Assembly (NCBI RefSeq): GCF_004015185.1 | Contig: NZ_CP025746.1 | Span: 6,031,776 to 6,095,775, forward strand | DNA: 64,000 bases | Direction: 5' to 3' | From: Clostridium manihotivorum | GTDB lineage: Bacteria > Bacillota > Clostridia > Clostridiales > Clostridiaceae | Shown: positions 50,849 to 61,263 of the stretch, in pieces | How the letters are laid out: each line of letters starts with the position of its first letter | How positions within the stretch are numbered: position 1 is the first letter of the stretch | Program-made: the position numbers and the translations under genes | The notes under the pieces: model-generated | What the model was told of the DNA's origin: nothing | What the model saw: only the letters and a program-made list of their open reading frames with translations | Database searches by the model: none

Positions 50849-51961
50849 TTATTGTATCTTATTCCTATTTTTATTTCTTCTAAGAGCTATTATTAATAAG
50901 AAGATAGGTATTACAAATTGCAATGGAACATGAATATATATAGGAACAATATCTAATCCAATATGGAAATGCTGAACAGGATTAGATTTTAGTATATATG
51001 AAAGTAAAACTACTATTACACCTAAGATAATAACTATAAAGTTTCTGTATTTAATTTCAACTTTAAAAGTAGCCATAGCCATCTCTACCGAGCAATAAAA
51101 AAATATAAGAATCTTATAAAAACCTCCTAGCATTAAGAGGATTATAGCAAAAACATCCAATCTTTGTATAAAGCTGCCAATCTGTATTATACCAATAGAT
51201 TTCAATATAGGGAATACAGATACCTCAACTATGTTTGCAGATATTGTAGCTATACTCATAATAGAGGCAAAAGCTAAGGCATTTCCGGCAATTATATTAG
51301 AGATAAATGAAAGCTTTCTCACTTTGTTCATTTCATTATCCCTAACATTAGGATATATATTCAAAAAAGTTATAGTTTCACCATAAGGCACTGTTATAGC
51401 CAATGGAAACAGTAATTTTATGATTGGCCCCCATCCATATTCAAGCACTGGAAGCAGTCGCTCTATCCTTGGCAGCTTATTTACAAATGCAAATACAGTT
51501 ATTATAGTGATTGTAGTAAAGGTTATTGCATTTAATATAACCGCTCCTCTTCCCATTGCTTCTATGCCTAGGTAAGCACAATATATAGCAGGTATGGTCA
51601 TAATAAGTATCACCATAATGTCAGGAGTCCTCTGAAGGGCTGTAGATTTTATTATTATTCTAAAATCATTAATTATTCTATTTGCAATATATATATAATA
51701 AACTATGTAAACCAAAGATAGAAAAAAACCTACTTTTCCACCAAAGATCTCACGCAAAATTTCCGTAAAATTAGCTCCACTAGTTTTGTTAAATAAAGTA
51801 CTATATGCAAAAGTTGCTCCAGTACCTATAACCATACCTAAAAATATAACTATCCAAGAATCTTGTTTTGCACTAGTTGCTAGTGGTATTGCTACAGCAC
51901 TTCCTATTTGAAATAAAATCATCATACGAACAAGTTGTCTTCCGCTTATTTTATTATTCAT
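50849..51961 (-). CDS. gerKB: GerKB-like spore germination permease
   Basis: 370 residues from ATG 51961 (GGGTGAAG upstream). About ten membrane helices with the GerAB signature ISGRQLVRMMILFQIGSA at the N-terminus and RRNKNRNKIQ at the end. These B proteins of the APC superfamily bind the germinant in the spore inner membrane. It is the third gene of gerKA-gerKC-gerKB on this strand; the A-C-B order is the usual clostridial order. Confidence 0.9.
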   Translation of the reverse strand: MNNKISGRQLVRMMILFQIGSAVAIPLATSAKQDSWIVIFLGMVIGTGATFAYSTLFNKTSGANFTEILREIFGGKVGFFLSLVYIVYYIYIANRIINDFRIIIKSTALQRTPDIMVILIMTIPAIYCAYLGIEAMGRGAVILNAITFTTITIITVFAFVNKLPRIERLLPVLEYGWGPIIKLLFPLAITVPYGETITFLNIYPNVRDNEMNKVRKLSFISNIIAGNALAFASIMSIATISANIVEVSVFPILKSIGIIQIGSFIQRLDVFAIILLMLGGFYKILIFFYCSVEMAMATFKVEIKYRNFIVIILGVIVVLLSYILKSNPVQHFHIGLDIVPIYIHVPLQFVIPIFLLIIALRRNKNRNKIQ

Positions 51962-51971
51962 AAACTTCACC

Positions 51972-53165
51972 CTATTTTGTAGGCTTAAGTGATTTTGTAG
52001 TTGTTCCAGTAGTTGTTATCTCAACCTTAACCTTATATTCTACTGGAATAATTGGGAATTCATTGTCCCAATTCTTTCCTACCTTCTTCCACAGTTTATT
52101 TTTATGTATCTTAATACTTCTACCAAACCCGAATATATCTGTTTTAAATTTGTCTTGTATTTCTGACGTCGATTTACTAAATCTCATGACTAGATAATCC
52201 TCTGTTTTCCTTTCTATTTGTTTTATGGTACCTGGCTTATCTATTGGTATAACTCCTGTAGCTTCAGCAATGGAGGCCTTTATTTTCATATTAACTATTA
52301 TTTTCGGTTTACCCATCACTTCTTCTACCGTGATTGTCTTTCTTAAATTCTCAGCTGTTAAATTAATAAATTCCTTTGGATCAACCCAGGGAACTATTAT
52401 CAAAAAACCTTTTTCACTACCTCTTATTATATTTACTAATGCGCTTTGACTATCATTTAGCCAACCTATGAGTTTATCTCCTTTGAAGGCAGCTACTGGC
52501 CCCAGTTGAATGTTTGCGGGTACATCTGAATAATTAATATTTTCTTTACTCATTCCAATATCAGTATCACCAGTCACTATTATACTTGTTAATATAGGTT
52601 CTATCCCTTCACTCTGAGTCATTTCTATTAAATCAAACAATCTTACCTTTGTAGTTGCTACCCATATCTTTTCTGAATTTTCTATGGATTGAAAGAGCTT
52701 ATTAGCCGGATTCTGATCTAATGGTGTTAATACATTAAGTGCATCAGTAGCTTTTTTCCCTCTCAACACAGCAATATAAAAATCACTTCTTATCTCACTA
52801 TTTCTTAATAAGTAGTCAAGAGTAGTACCAATTCCTTCTCTTGCAAAATCCTCTCCAAATACAAGCATTCTTAAATGTCCTAAGAAGAACTGTCTGGGAA
52901 TTTCTAAACTTAACCTCCTAATAGCCTCCTCTAAAGACTTGCCTTCCATTCTATAAGTAGTTACAGCAGTACCATCCGCCCCAGATCTATCAGATGCTAC
53001 TTTATCAGTATTTAATATTTGTACTGTAACTAGATATTTTTCTTTAACTTTATCAATCCCTAAAGCCGTAATTAAAGAAAGCTGTGATGGTTCCTTCGCT
53101 CCCCAGCAGCCACCTAATAGGTTACATATCATAATTATAATTAATAATCTAGAAATTCTCTTCAT
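51972..53165 (-). CDS. gerKC: GerKC-like germination lipoprotein
   Basis: About 397 residues. A lipoprotein signal with lipobox LLGGC near residue 20 is followed by the Ger(x)C domain (LSLITALGIDKVKEKYLVTV, AIRRLSLEIPRQFFLGHLR, and a C-terminal long sheet region). The lipoprotein subunit of the germinant receptor sits on the outer face of the spore inner membrane. It lies 10 bases from gerKB and overlaps gerKA by 4 bases in the reading of its ORF. Confidence 0.9.
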   Translation of the reverse strand: MKRISRLLIIIMICNLLGGCWGAKEPSQLSLITALGIDKVKEKYLVTVQILNTDKVASDRSGADGTAVTTYRMEGKSLEEAIRRLSLEIPRQFFLGHLRMLVFGEDFAREGIGTTLDYLLRNSEIRSDFYIAVLRGKKATDALNVLTPLDQNPANKLFQSIENSEKIWVATTKVRLFDLIEMTQSEGIEPILTSIIVTGDTDIGMSKENINYSDVPANIQLGPVAAFKGDKLIGWLNDSQSALVNIIRGSEKGFLIIVPWVDPKEFINLTAENLRKTITVEEVMGKPKIIVNMKIKASIAEATGVIPIDKPGTIKQIERKTEDYLVMRFSKSTSEIQDKFKTDIFGFGRSIKIHKNKLWKKVGKNWDNEFPIIPVEYKVKVEITTTGTTTKSLKPTK

Positions 53166-53170
53166 CATAA

Positions 53171-54637
53171 TCACTTCTTAATTAAATTTTTCAATATAAG
53201 CTTAAAAATATTCTTTATCTTAGGATCAATAGGGGTATTTTTTGGAGCCATAGTTTTGGGTACAAAAGGCTCCATATAAGGAACACCAAAACTGTTTATG
53301 CTACAAAGATAAAATATTGTAACTATTATGCCGCTTATTAAGCCAGGAAGTCCAAGTGTAGTACCTAAAGCAAGCATAACATATCTTAATAATCTTGAAG
53401 CGTTGGCCATTATGTATGACGGACATACATAAGTGGCTATCGCAGTTATAGCTACTACTATTATGAGTATTGGTGAAAATATTCCAGCCTCTATAGATGC
53501 TTGCCCTAAAATCAAGGCTCCTACTATGGATATTGTTGGACCTACAGCTCTAGGCATTCTTACCGCAGCTTCTCTTAATATATCAAATATAAGCTCTAAT
53601 ATAAAAGCCTCGAAAGCTATAGGAAAGGGCACTCTTTGTCTTTGAGCGGCAATACTTATATATAAGGCTGTTGGAAGCATCTCTTGGTGAAAGGTTAGTA
53701 TAGCACAATATACTCCTGGGGTAAGCAAGGCTATAATATAGCTTATAAATCGAATAAACATTAAAAAACTTCCTGTATAATTTCTTACATAAAGCTCTTC
53801 TGTAGTTTGAAAAAAGTTAGTAAAAACTGCTGGCAGTATTGAAGCAAAAGGAGTCCCATCTACAAGTATAGCTAGTTTTCCTCTCATAAGCGCAGTGGCA
53901 ACGAAGTCTGGTCTCTCAGAACTATATATTATAGGGAAGGGTGACACTTTATCTCCTTGCAAATAATCCTCTATAATTGCACTGCCTACAACAAATTCTA
54001 TATTCATATTTTGCAGCTTGTTTTTTACCACACTCAAAACATCCTCATCAACAATTCCTTTTATATAGATAAGTGATACATCAGTCTGAGACTGCTCTCC
54101 CAACCTATAATCTTCAAATATTAAATTTCTATTTTTTACTCTTCTTCTAAGCAAAGCTGTATTTGTCCTTAGAGTCTCTGTAAATCCATCTTTAGGCCCT
54201 TTAATAACATTTTGTGTAGTAGGCTCTTCAATTCCTCTTTGAGCCCACTTTTTAGAATCAATTGAAATAGCTTTATTACAACTGTCTATAAGTAAAACAG
54301 TTTCACCTGCTAATACGCTTTCATACACCTTATCAATATCGGATAATTCATCTATCTCTCCAAAAGCTAGAGAGTGTCTTTTAATAATATCAAACCAATC
54401 AATATTCTTACCATTAGAAAGCTTTATATCAGCTATTCTTACATCTATCATTAAAGACTTTAGAATTATGCTATTTACCGTATCATCATCAGAAAGTCCA
54501 TCTATATAAATTATAAAAGCTTCTATTCTTTCATCTTTTCCTATGGTAAATTCCCTAATTACTATATCATTGCTCTTTCCTAATACACTTTTGATCTTAG
54601 ATAAGTTTTCTTTTAGATTAGTACTAATTTCATTCAT
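53171..54637 (-). CDS. gerKA: GerKA-like germinant receptor A subunit
   Basis: 488 residues from ATG 54637 (TGGTGATAAT upstream). The N-terminal cytoplasmic domain (IYIDGLSDDDTVNSIILKSL, LLIDSCNKAISID) is followed by GerA core motifs (VKGPKDGFTETLRTNTALLRRR region, VGSAIIEDYLQGDKVSPFP) and C-terminal membrane helices (LMRGKLAILVDGTPFA). The A subunit forms the receptor with GerKB and GerKC. It is the first gene of the operon. A strong terminator at 54683-54720 separates it from murB. Confidence 0.92.
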   Translation of the reverse strand: MNEISTNLKENLSKIKSVLGKSNDIVIREFTIGKDERIEAFIIYIDGLSDDDTVNSIILKSLMIDVRIADIKLSNGKNIDWFDIIKRHSLAFGEIDELSDIDKVYESVLAGETVLLIDSCNKAISIDSKKWAQRGIEEPTTQNVIKGPKDGFTETLRTNTALLRRRVKNRNLIFEDYRLGEQSQTDVSLIYIKGIVDEDVLSVVKNKLQNMNIEFVVGSAIIEDYLQGDKVSPFPIIYSSERPDFVATALMRGKLAILVDGTPFASILPAVFTNFFQTTEELYVRNYTGSFLMFIRFISYIIALLTPGVYCAILTFHQEMLPTALYISIAAQRQRVPFPIAFEAFILELIFDILREAAVRMPRAVGPTISIVGALILGQASIEAGIFSPILIIVVAITAIATYVCPSYIMANASRLLRYVMLALGTTLGLPGLISGIIVTIFYLCSINSFGVPYMEPFVPKTMAPKNTPIDPKIKNIFKLILKNLIKK

Positions 54638-54682
54638 TATTATCACCACTAGTACCTATATTTACTATTAAAATTCCCTAAA

Positions 54683-54720
54683 AAAAAACTTATATACCAA
54701 TAGTGGTATATAAGTTTTTT
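54683..54720. terminator. Terminator between murB and gerKA
   Basis: AAAAACTTATATACCA and TGGTATATAAGTTTTT are perfect arms with a 4-base loop and A/T runs on both sides. It ends the murB transcript on the minus strand. Confidence 0.9.
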
Positions 54721-54817
54721 CTATCTTTTTAACTTAATAAGCTAAGTTATAAATTTAAGTATAAAAGAAATATTAAGTTAAAGCTATAAATTATAATATG
54801 AAGCCGTAAATCTCTAG

Positions 54818-55738
54818 TTATATTACATCATCACCAATAATCCTAACTTCTGGATGAAGGTCCACATCAAATTTATTCTTAACTGTGGCCTGTACATGAT
54901 GTATTACTGCTAAAACGTCGGCTGCTGTAGCATTGCCTTTGTTGATAACAAAGCCTGAATGCTTTTCAGAAACCCCAGCTCCTCCAATTGTAAAGCCTTT
55001 TAATCCCGCGTCTTGAATTAACTTACCTGCAAAATACCCTTGTGGTCTTTTGAAGGTACTTCCTGCTGATGGATATTCTAATGGCTGTTTTTCTTCTCTT
55101 CTTGCTGTTAGCTCTTCCATTCTTTGCTTTATAGATTCATAATTACCTTTTTTTAGCTCAAATACTGCTCCAATAACAATAAATCCCCTTTGCATAACAA
55201 CGCTTGACCTATAACCAAGCTCAAGCTCATCTTTTTCCAAAACTCTTATTTGATTTTTATCATCTAACACAACTGCTTCTTTTATTACGAATGAAATCTC
55301 ACCGTCATAAGCTCCTGCATTCATAAACACTGCTCCACCTACACTACCTGGTATACCGCATGCAAATTCAAATCCAGTTAAGCTATTAGCTAAGGCTTGT
55401 TTAGAAACATCTGCTAAAAGGGCTCCACATTCTGCTTCTACTTCCGTACCTCTAACTGTTATCTTACTAAGTTTGCAAAGCTTTATAACTACCCCTCTTA
55501 TTCCACCGTCTTTTACTAGAATATTGGAGCCATTACCTATAATAAAATATGGGACATTATGCTTTTTACATATATCAATAGTTCTTTTCACTTGTTCGGC
55601 AGTATTGGGATTCACTAATATATCAACTGGGCCCCCAACCTTAAAATATATGTGCTCACTCATAAGAGAATTTAGTTCTATATCTTCTTCATCGTAAATA
55701 CTAAAAAGTAGCTTACTAAACTCTAAGTATTCATTCAT
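54818..55738 (-). CDS. murB: UDP-N-acetylenolpyruvoylglucosamine reductase
   Basis: 306 residues. FAD-binding N-terminal region (YFKVGGPVDILVNPNTAEQV, FIIGNGSNILVKDGG), the conserved GFEFACGIPGSVGGAVFMNAGAY region, GYRSSVVM and SAGSTFKRPQG with the catalytic Ser, and a C-terminal KHSGFVINKG-NATA domain. It makes UDP-MurNAc from the enolpyruvyl form in cell-wall synthesis. Length is normal. It begins the cluster murB, PHP protein, uvrC read in reverse order on the minus strand. Confidence 0.96.
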   Translation of the reverse strand: MNEYLEFSKLLFSIYDEEDIELNSLMSEHIYFKVGGPVDILVNPNTAEQVKRTIDICKKHNVPYFIIGNGSNILVKDGGIRGVVIKLCKLSKITVRGTEVEAECGALLADVSKQALANSLTGFEFACGIPGSVGGAVFMNAGAYDGEISFVIKEAVVLDDKNQIRVLEKDELELGYRSSVVMQRGFIVIGAVFELKKGNYESIKQRMEELTARREEKQPLEYPSAGSTFKRPQGYFAGKLIQDAGLKGFTIGGAGVSEKHSGFVINKGNATAADVLAVIHHVQATVKNKFDVDLHPEVRIIGDDVI

Positions 55739-55803
55739 TATTAAAACTCCTCATGATTTTATTAAATACGCTCAATTAAATAGTATAAAGTAATTATTGC
55801 CCT

Positions 55804-56535
55804 TTAATCAAGGCTTAAATCAGAAAGTTTGCCTTTTTTCTTTAAGTAAATTAAAATTTTATCTTTATTCGTATTTAATATTAACTCTTCTGGAACCTTT
55901 GCTTCCTCTATTATCTTCTGCGCAATAGGGAATTTACCTATATTAAAGCACACATGAGCGTCAGAGCTTAAAACAATTTTAACCCCATAATCTGCACAAA
56001 GCTTTGCTATCTTTAAACAAGTAGCTTCACTGCCTGGTCTAGACTTGAATGAGCTGTTATTTATTTCAATTATCTTATCCTCAGCCTTAGCCTTCTTTAC
56101 AACTTCTTCCTCATATATTGGAAAAAATGTATTACCTGTATGCCCCATGATATCGATTAGTGGATTGTTCATTGCATTAATTAGTGCTTTTGTATTCTCT
56201 TCTCTACTTCCCGCTTTTATACAAACATCATGTAGGCTAGCTATTAAAATATCCATATTAGCTTGGGTTCTTTGTGGTATATCTAAATTGCCCTCATAAT
56301 CAACGATATTGGCTTCACAGCCTCTTAAGTGAATAACTCCATAAAGCTCTCTTGGAAGTGTTTTTAGATTATTAAAATAAAATATATGCGGTCCTCCTGG
56401 CATATTAGGACCATGATCAGTTGTTGCTAACACTTCTATACCATTCTCTGATGCCCACTTTATATTTTCTAACCATGTAGTATATGCATGACCGCTTACA
56501 ATTGTGTGCGTATGGGTATCTAAAACATAGTTCAT
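55804..56535 (-). CDS. PHP-domain phosphatase, YcdX-like
   Basis: 243 residues. LDTHTHTIVSGHAYTTWLEN, LATTDHGPNMPGGPH, LRGCEANIVDYEGNLD, IASLHDVCI and LSSDAHVCFNIGKF give the His/Asp/Glu metal sites of the PHP phosphoesterases of the YcdX type. The substrate is unknown. It is between uvrC and murB, 24 bases from uvrC and 65 from murB. Confidence 0.9.
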   Translation of the reverse strand: MNYVLDTHTHTIVSGHAYTTWLENIKWASENGIEVLATTDHGPNMPGGPHIFYFNNLKTLPRELYGVIHLRGCEANIVDYEGNLDIPQRTQANMDILIASLHDVCIKAGSREENTKALINAMNNPLIDIMGHTGNTFFPIYEEEVVKKAKAEDKIIEINNSSFKSRPGSEATCLKIAKLCADYGVKIVLSSDAHVCFNIGKFPIAQKIIEEAKVPEELILNTNKDKILIYLKKKGKLSDLSLD

Positions 56536-56559
56536 ATAAATTAAAGTCTCCTCTTCAAA

Positions 56560-58425
56560 TTATTTTTTTGATGCGAAATATCCCCTTATGCTTTCAGCAG
56601 CCTTCTTATCTATGCTAGGAGTCTCAAGCAATTCCTCAAAGGTAGCATTTTTTATATTTTCTACACTTCCAAACTTCATGAGTAGTTCTTTTCTTCGCTT
56701 TTCTCCTATATTAGGAATATCTTCAAGAATTGAATGCAAGGTTCTCTTATCTCTAAGGGAACGGTGGTATGTTATAGCAAACCTATGTACTTCATCCTGT
56801 ATTCTGGTTATCATGTGCATTAAATTTGAACCTCTATTTAAAATAAGTTCCTCATTGTTATATATAAGCCCTCTAGTCTGATGCTTATCATCCTTAACCA
56901 TTCCACAAACAGGTATGTCTATGCCAAACTTCTCTAATACTTCAAGAGCTACATTTACTTGTCCTTTACCTCCATCCATCATTATGAGGTCTGGGAATAT
57001 AGAAAACTTACCCTTTGAGAACTCTAGGTTTCTCTCTTGAATTGCTTTTATTTCTTCTAGACCGTGAGAAAACCTTCTTTCTAATATTTCCCTCATGCTA
57101 TCATAGTCATTTGCACCTTTAACAGTCTTTATCTTAAATCTTCTATAATCAGAATTCTTAGGCTTTCCTTCTTCGAAAACCACCATTGTTCCTACTGAAT
57201 CTACACCTTGAATATTAGATATATCATAGGATTCTATTCTTGTAGGAATGCTTTCAAGATTTAAGAGAAATGCAAGTTCATCTAAGGATACCTTGTTAAT
57301 TTCCTTATCCTTTAACATCTTATCCTTAAATTGCTCCAAGGTCATTTTTGCATTGTTCTGAACCATCTCAAGCATATCCTTCTTTTCGCCCTTTTTAGGA
57401 ATCTTGATCCAAACCTTCGATCCTTTTTTTATTGTTAAGAACTCTTCCATAAGGTCAATATCCTGTATGTCTGGCACATAAACGTTCTTAGGCAACTGAG
57501 CGGTTCCACCATAAAAGGAGGTTATAAATTCAGATATGACTTCTCCAACCTCATCATTAGCTTTATCTTGAAACATAAAATGTTCTCTTCCAGTTATCTT
57601 TCCTTCTCTTAGGAAAAATACCTGAATACAGATGTCTTTTTCATCACTATAAACATTTATAAAGTCTTCATCAGCCTCTCTAGCAGTAAACATCTTTTGT
57701 TTTTCGCTTATAAACTCTATGGATAATATCTTATCTCTAAGCTTTGCAGCTTTTTCAAACTCAAGATTTTCTGCTGCTATGTTCATCTCACTTTTTAAGC
57801 CCTTTACCAGTTCCGTATCCTTACCACTTAATATATTGATTATATCTTCGATCATCCTTCCGTACTCAGCTTTAGATACATAGCCTCCACAAGGCGCATT
57901 ACATTGCTTTATATGGTAGTTTAGACATGGCCTAGTCTTTTCTCCATCTTCAGTAATAATCCTCTTACAGGTTCTTAAGGGAAATGCCTTTTTTATCATA
58001 CCTATTGTTTCATAAACAGCAGGAACATTTGTGTATGGTCCAAAATACCTGTTTCCATCCTTTGCATAATTTCTAGTTACATATACTCTAGGAAAGTCTT
58101 CATTAGTTGTTATTTTTATAAATGGATAAAACTTATCATCTTTCAAAGCTATGTTATACTTTGGACTGTATTTTTTTATAAGATTGCATTCAAGTAGTAG
58201 AGCCTCCATTTCTGAATCTGTTACTATATATTCAAATTCAGAAATATTCTTAACCAAGGCTCTTGTCTTTTCTGAGTGATTTTTAGAATTTTGAAAATAC
58301 TGTCTAACTCTATTCTTAAGTATCTTAGCTTTTCCTACATATATAATTTCGCCTAAGGAATTTTTCATTATGTAAACTCCAGGTTTATCTGGTAGTATTT
58401 TTAATTGATGTTCAAAATCAAACAT
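56560..58425 (-). CDS. uvrC: Excinuclease ABC subunit C
   Basis: 621 residues. N-terminal GIY-YIG nuclease (GVYIMKNSLGEIIYVGKAK), a Cys region (RPCLNYHIKQCNAPC), UVR motif (LEFEKAAKLRDKI), RNase H-like C-terminal nuclease (IESYDISNIQGVDSVGTMVV, PDLIMMDGGKGQ) and two helix-hairpin-helix motifs near the end. It makes the dual incisions of nucleotide-excision repair with UvrAB. Length and start (AGGAGGTG upstream) are standard. Confidence 0.97.
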   Translation of the reverse strand: MFDFEHQLKILPDKPGVYIMKNSLGEIIYVGKAKILKNRVRQYFQNSKNHSEKTRALVKNISEFEYIVTDSEMEALLLECNLIKKYSPKYNIALKDDKFYPFIKITTNEDFPRVYVTRNYAKDGNRYFGPYTNVPAVYETIGMIKKAFPLRTCKRIITEDGEKTRPCLNYHIKQCNAPCGGYVSKAEYGRMIEDIINILSGKDTELVKGLKSEMNIAAENLEFEKAAKLRDKILSIEFISEKQKMFTAREADEDFINVYSDEKDICIQVFFLREGKITGREHFMFQDKANDEVGEVISEFITSFYGGTAQLPKNVYVPDIQDIDLMEEFLTIKKGSKVWIKIPKKGEKKDMLEMVQNNAKMTLEQFKDKMLKDKEINKVSLDELAFLLNLESIPTRIESYDISNIQGVDSVGTMVVFEEGKPKNSDYRRFKIKTVKGANDYDSMREILERRFSHGLEEIKAIQERNLEFSKGKFSIFPDLIMMDGGKGQVNVALEVLEKFGIDIPVCGMVKDDKHQTRGLIYNNEELILNRGSNLMHMITRIQDEVHRFAITYHRSLRDKRTLHSILEDIPNIGEKRRKELLMKFGSVENIKNATFEELLETPSIDKKAAESIRGYFASKK

Positions 58426-58486
58426 TTTTTCACCTCCTAATCATATGTTGCGCAAATCATAAAAATATATATTTAAATATGGGCAT

Positions 58487-58537
58487 AAGTTTTAGATAAA
58501 CAAATACAGATTACCCTATAATGTTTATCTAAAACTT
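58487..58537. terminator. Hairpin between ftsI-like gene and uvrC
   Basis: AAGTTTTAGATAAAC (58487-58501) and GTTTATCTAAAACTT (58523-58537) are perfect complements with a 21-base loop. It directly follows the PBP stop codon (58545). Only short A/T runs flank it. Confidence 0.7.
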
Positions 58538-58544
58538 AACTTTA

Positions 58545-60008
58545 TTACTTATTTAAGGCTGCCTTGGTTATTGTTCCTGCGGCCTGAGCAGCCTTTCCAC
58601 CACCAGCTCCGCCACCTTCTATTATTACAGCAAAAGCTATTTGAGGATTGTCTGCTGGTGCAAAGCCTATGAACCAGGAGTGTGGCACTCCATCTTTACC
58701 ATTTATCTGATAATCGGCTGTTCCAGTCTTTCCGGCAGCATTTGTACCACCAAAATAGTTTTTCCAATCTCTTGTTACTCTATCATCAACCAAATACTTC
58801 ATATAATCTCTTATGGTATTGGCTGTATTTTGAGAAATTACATTTCTAGCTACCTTAGGAGATGTCTTACTTACAAGCTCTCCATCTTTATTCAACACTT
58901 GACTTACAAGCTGTGGCTCCATCATTATACCGCCATTGGCAATCGTACTTGCAACTAGAGCCATTTGGGTAGGCGTAGCTAAAACACTACTTTGACCTAT
59001 TCCAGATTGAGCTATACTTCCTTTTTCATAACTTTTTAAAGTTGGAAATTCACTTTTTTCAAGTGCTATTCCATCAGTAGGAATCGTATCATTAAAGCCA
59101 AACTTTTCCGCTGTTGCTTTTAATTTATCATTTCCTAATTCTAACGCCAAATTACCAAATACAAAGTTAGAAGAAACCGCTAAAGCCTGCTTTAAGCTTA
59201 GAGTTCCATATACATGTCCGTCTAAATTACTTAAGGACTGCTTGGAATTAAAAATAATTTTACCAGTATCATTAAAAGTCCTGTTTGTAACTCCTGGTAA
59301 GTTATCTATAGCCGAAGCTAAAGTAACTATTTTAAAAGTAGATCCTGGAGGATACATTCCAATAACAGCTCTGTTTATAAGAGGAGAATCACCATAACTT
59401 CCTGAATTAGCCTGTTTCATAACCTCATCCAGATTGTTAGGGTCATAGGATGGTTTTGACACCATTGCAAGTATCTCCCCTGTCTTAGGATTTAATACTA
59501 CCGCCGCTCCCTTATTGTCACCTAAGGCGTCAAAAGCTGCTTTTTGTATCTTATCATCTAGGGTAGTAACTATACTATTTCCTATTTTTTCCTCTGTATT
59601 ATTTCTATTCTTAAAGGCATCTATTACATTTAAAGACTTTAAGAAGGCTTTAAGTGTAGCACTATGATAGTCAGTAAGCTGTTCATCATATTTACTCTCT
59701 AGTCCTGAAAGACGATACTTAGGATTTACATATCCTAATACCTGCGCATAAACAGCTCCACCTTTATATTCTCTATTCTGAGTTAATAAATCCTTCTTTG
59801 AAGAAGCTGTTAGAGGATTTTTATTTCTATCGTATATAGTTCCTCTTAAAACTTCATTTCTTTTGGCCCATAATCTCTGATTCTCTGGTCTTGCCGCAAT
59901 ATCACTAGCTTTAAACAATTGAAAATAAGCTATATATGTTATAAGAGCCAAAATCAGAACAAGATAAACAACCAATACTTTTTTTATACTGTTTGATAAA
60001 TCCTTCAT
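58545..60008 (-). CDS. Penicillin-binding transpeptidase, FtsI/SpoVD-like class B PBP
   Basis: 487 residues. One N-terminal membrane helix (VLVVYLVLILALITYIAYF). A dimerisation region with NPKYRLSGLESKYDEQL leads to the transpeptidase: YPPGSTFKIVTLASAI (catalytic Ser-x-x-Lys), VSSNFVF (SxN) and NAAGKTGTADYQ (KTG). The protein is shorter than many FtsI, as in the FtsI-like PBPs paired with FtsW in clostridia. It lies 3 bases from the FtsW-like gene, so they should act together in septal or side-wall synthesis. Confidence 0.9.
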   Translation of the reverse strand: MKDLSNSIKKVLVVYLVLILALITYIAYFQLFKASDIAARPENQRLWAKRNEVLRGTIYDRNKNPLTASSKKDLLTQNREYKGGAVYAQVLGYVNPKYRLSGLESKYDEQLTDYHSATLKAFLKSLNVIDAFKNRNNTEEKIGNSIVTTLDDKIQKAAFDALGDNKGAAVVLNPKTGEILAMVSKPSYDPNNLDEVMKQANSGSYGDSPLINRAVIGMYPPGSTFKIVTLASAIDNLPGVTNRTFNDTGKIIFNSKQSLSNLDGHVYGTLSLKQALAVSSNFVFGNLALELGNDKLKATAEKFGFNDTIPTDGIALEKSEFPTLKSYEKGSIAQSGIGQSSVLATPTQMALVASTIANGGIMMEPQLVSQVLNKDGELVSKTSPKVARNVISQNTANTIRDYMKYLVDDRVTRDWKNYFGGTNAAGKTGTADYQINGKDGVPHSWFIGFAPADNPQIAFAVIIEGGGAGGGKAAQAAGTITKAALNK

Positions 60009-60011
60009 ATT

Positions 60012-61232
60012 CTAGCCCTCCTCTGAAATCTTCTGCAATATTCCTAATGCAAAAAACATAGTCATCATTGAAGTACCACCATAACTTATCAAAGGAAGTG
60101 TTATTCCTGTAAGAGGTATAACTGCAAAAACCCCACCAACAATAACTAATACCTGCATAGCTATCATAGCACTAAATCCAACTGCATTTAACTGGGAAAA
60201 TCTATCATCAGTCGTTAAAGCAGCTCTCATACCTCTATAAAAAAGCAAAAAATAAAGAAGCATTATTCCTATAGCAAATATTATTCCGAACTCTTCACAA
60301 ATAATTGCAAAAATAAAATCTGATTCTCTAACAGGAACAAATCCAGGGTATCCTTGTCCAAGCCCAGCTCCAAAGAATCCACCTGAGGATATAGAGAATA
60401 GACCTTGAACTATCTGGTAACTCTGATCGTTAGCATATTTCCATAAGTCCTTCCATATTATCACTCTTTTTCTTACATGAGCAAAGAGCTTATAACTAAC
60501 ACTTGCCCCTGCAGCAAACAATAATAAACAAGTAACTACATACTTCAGTTTTCCTGTAGCTATGAACAGCATAGTTACTGCGATACCAAAAAATATAAGT
60601 GCTGATCCTAAATCTCTTTGAAGTACCATACAACCTAGTACAGCCATTACAACTGCAGCCGGCTCTACAAGCTGCTTAAAGTCTTCTAGTATATTTTTTT
60701 TATCTTCATACTTAGATAATGCAGAAGATAAGTATAAAACAAAAAATATCTTTCCTATCTCTGAAGGCTGAAAGCTAAAGCTACCTATCTTAACCCAATT
60801 CTTAGCTCCATATACTTCACTTCCTATAAACAGAGCCATAGGCATAAATACTGCAGTAACTCCTAGAAATACGTATTTATATTTTATGAAGCTTCTTAAA
60901 TCAGGAACAATCACCACAATAAGTATGTAAGAGGTTATGCCAATTATAAACCATATAAGCTGCTTTACTGCAAACTGGGGATTTATTCTGTAGAGCATAG
61001 CTATTCCAATAAATGAAAGTATTGCTGAAAAAATTAATAGGAACTTATCTCCATCTGGGAAAAAACGTCGTATTACAAAATGAGCATAAGTTATTAGAAT
61101 AATAACTACTCCTCCCATAATTAATGCTCCTATGTCAACTGGAGTTTTTAAGAACGCCAAATCTCCAAATAGCGCTATACATAAAAGATATGATATAAAA
61201 AGTAATCTTCTTTCATATTTTACTGAACTCAT
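60012..61232 (-). CDS. SEDS peptidoglycan polymerase, FtsW/RodA family
   Basis: 406 residues, about ten membrane helices. Conserved SEDS motifs: NPQFAVKQLIWFIIGI, FQPSEIGKIFFVLYLSSAL, QRDLGSALIFFGI, GQGYPGFVPVRESDFIF (with the conserved Asp-Phe-Ile-Phe) and PLTGITLPLISYGGTS. It polymerises lipid II with its partner class B PBP, encoded immediately downstream. FtsW, RodA and SpoVE cannot be separated by sight. Confidence 0.93.
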   Translation of the reverse strand: MSSVKYERRLLFISYLLCIALFGDLAFLKTPVDIGALIMGGVVIILITYAHFVIRRFFPDGDKFLLIFSAILSFIGIAMLYRINPQFAVKQLIWFIIGITSYILIVVIVPDLRSFIKYKYVFLGVTAVFMPMALFIGSEVYGAKNWVKIGSFSFQPSEIGKIFFVLYLSSALSKYEDKKNILEDFKQLVEPAAVVMAVLGCMVLQRDLGSALIFFGIAVTMLFIATGKLKYVVTCLLLFAAGASVSYKLFAHVRKRVIIWKDLWKYANDQSYQIVQGLFSISSGGFFGAGLGQGYPGFVPVRESDFIFAIICEEFGIIFAIGIMLLYFLLFYRGMRAALTTDDRFSQLNAVGFSAMIAMQVLVIVGGVFAVIPLTGITLPLISYGGTSMMTMFFALGILQKISEEG

Positions 61233-61263
61233 ATAATCACCTCAAGCCTGACAAAGTTTGTTT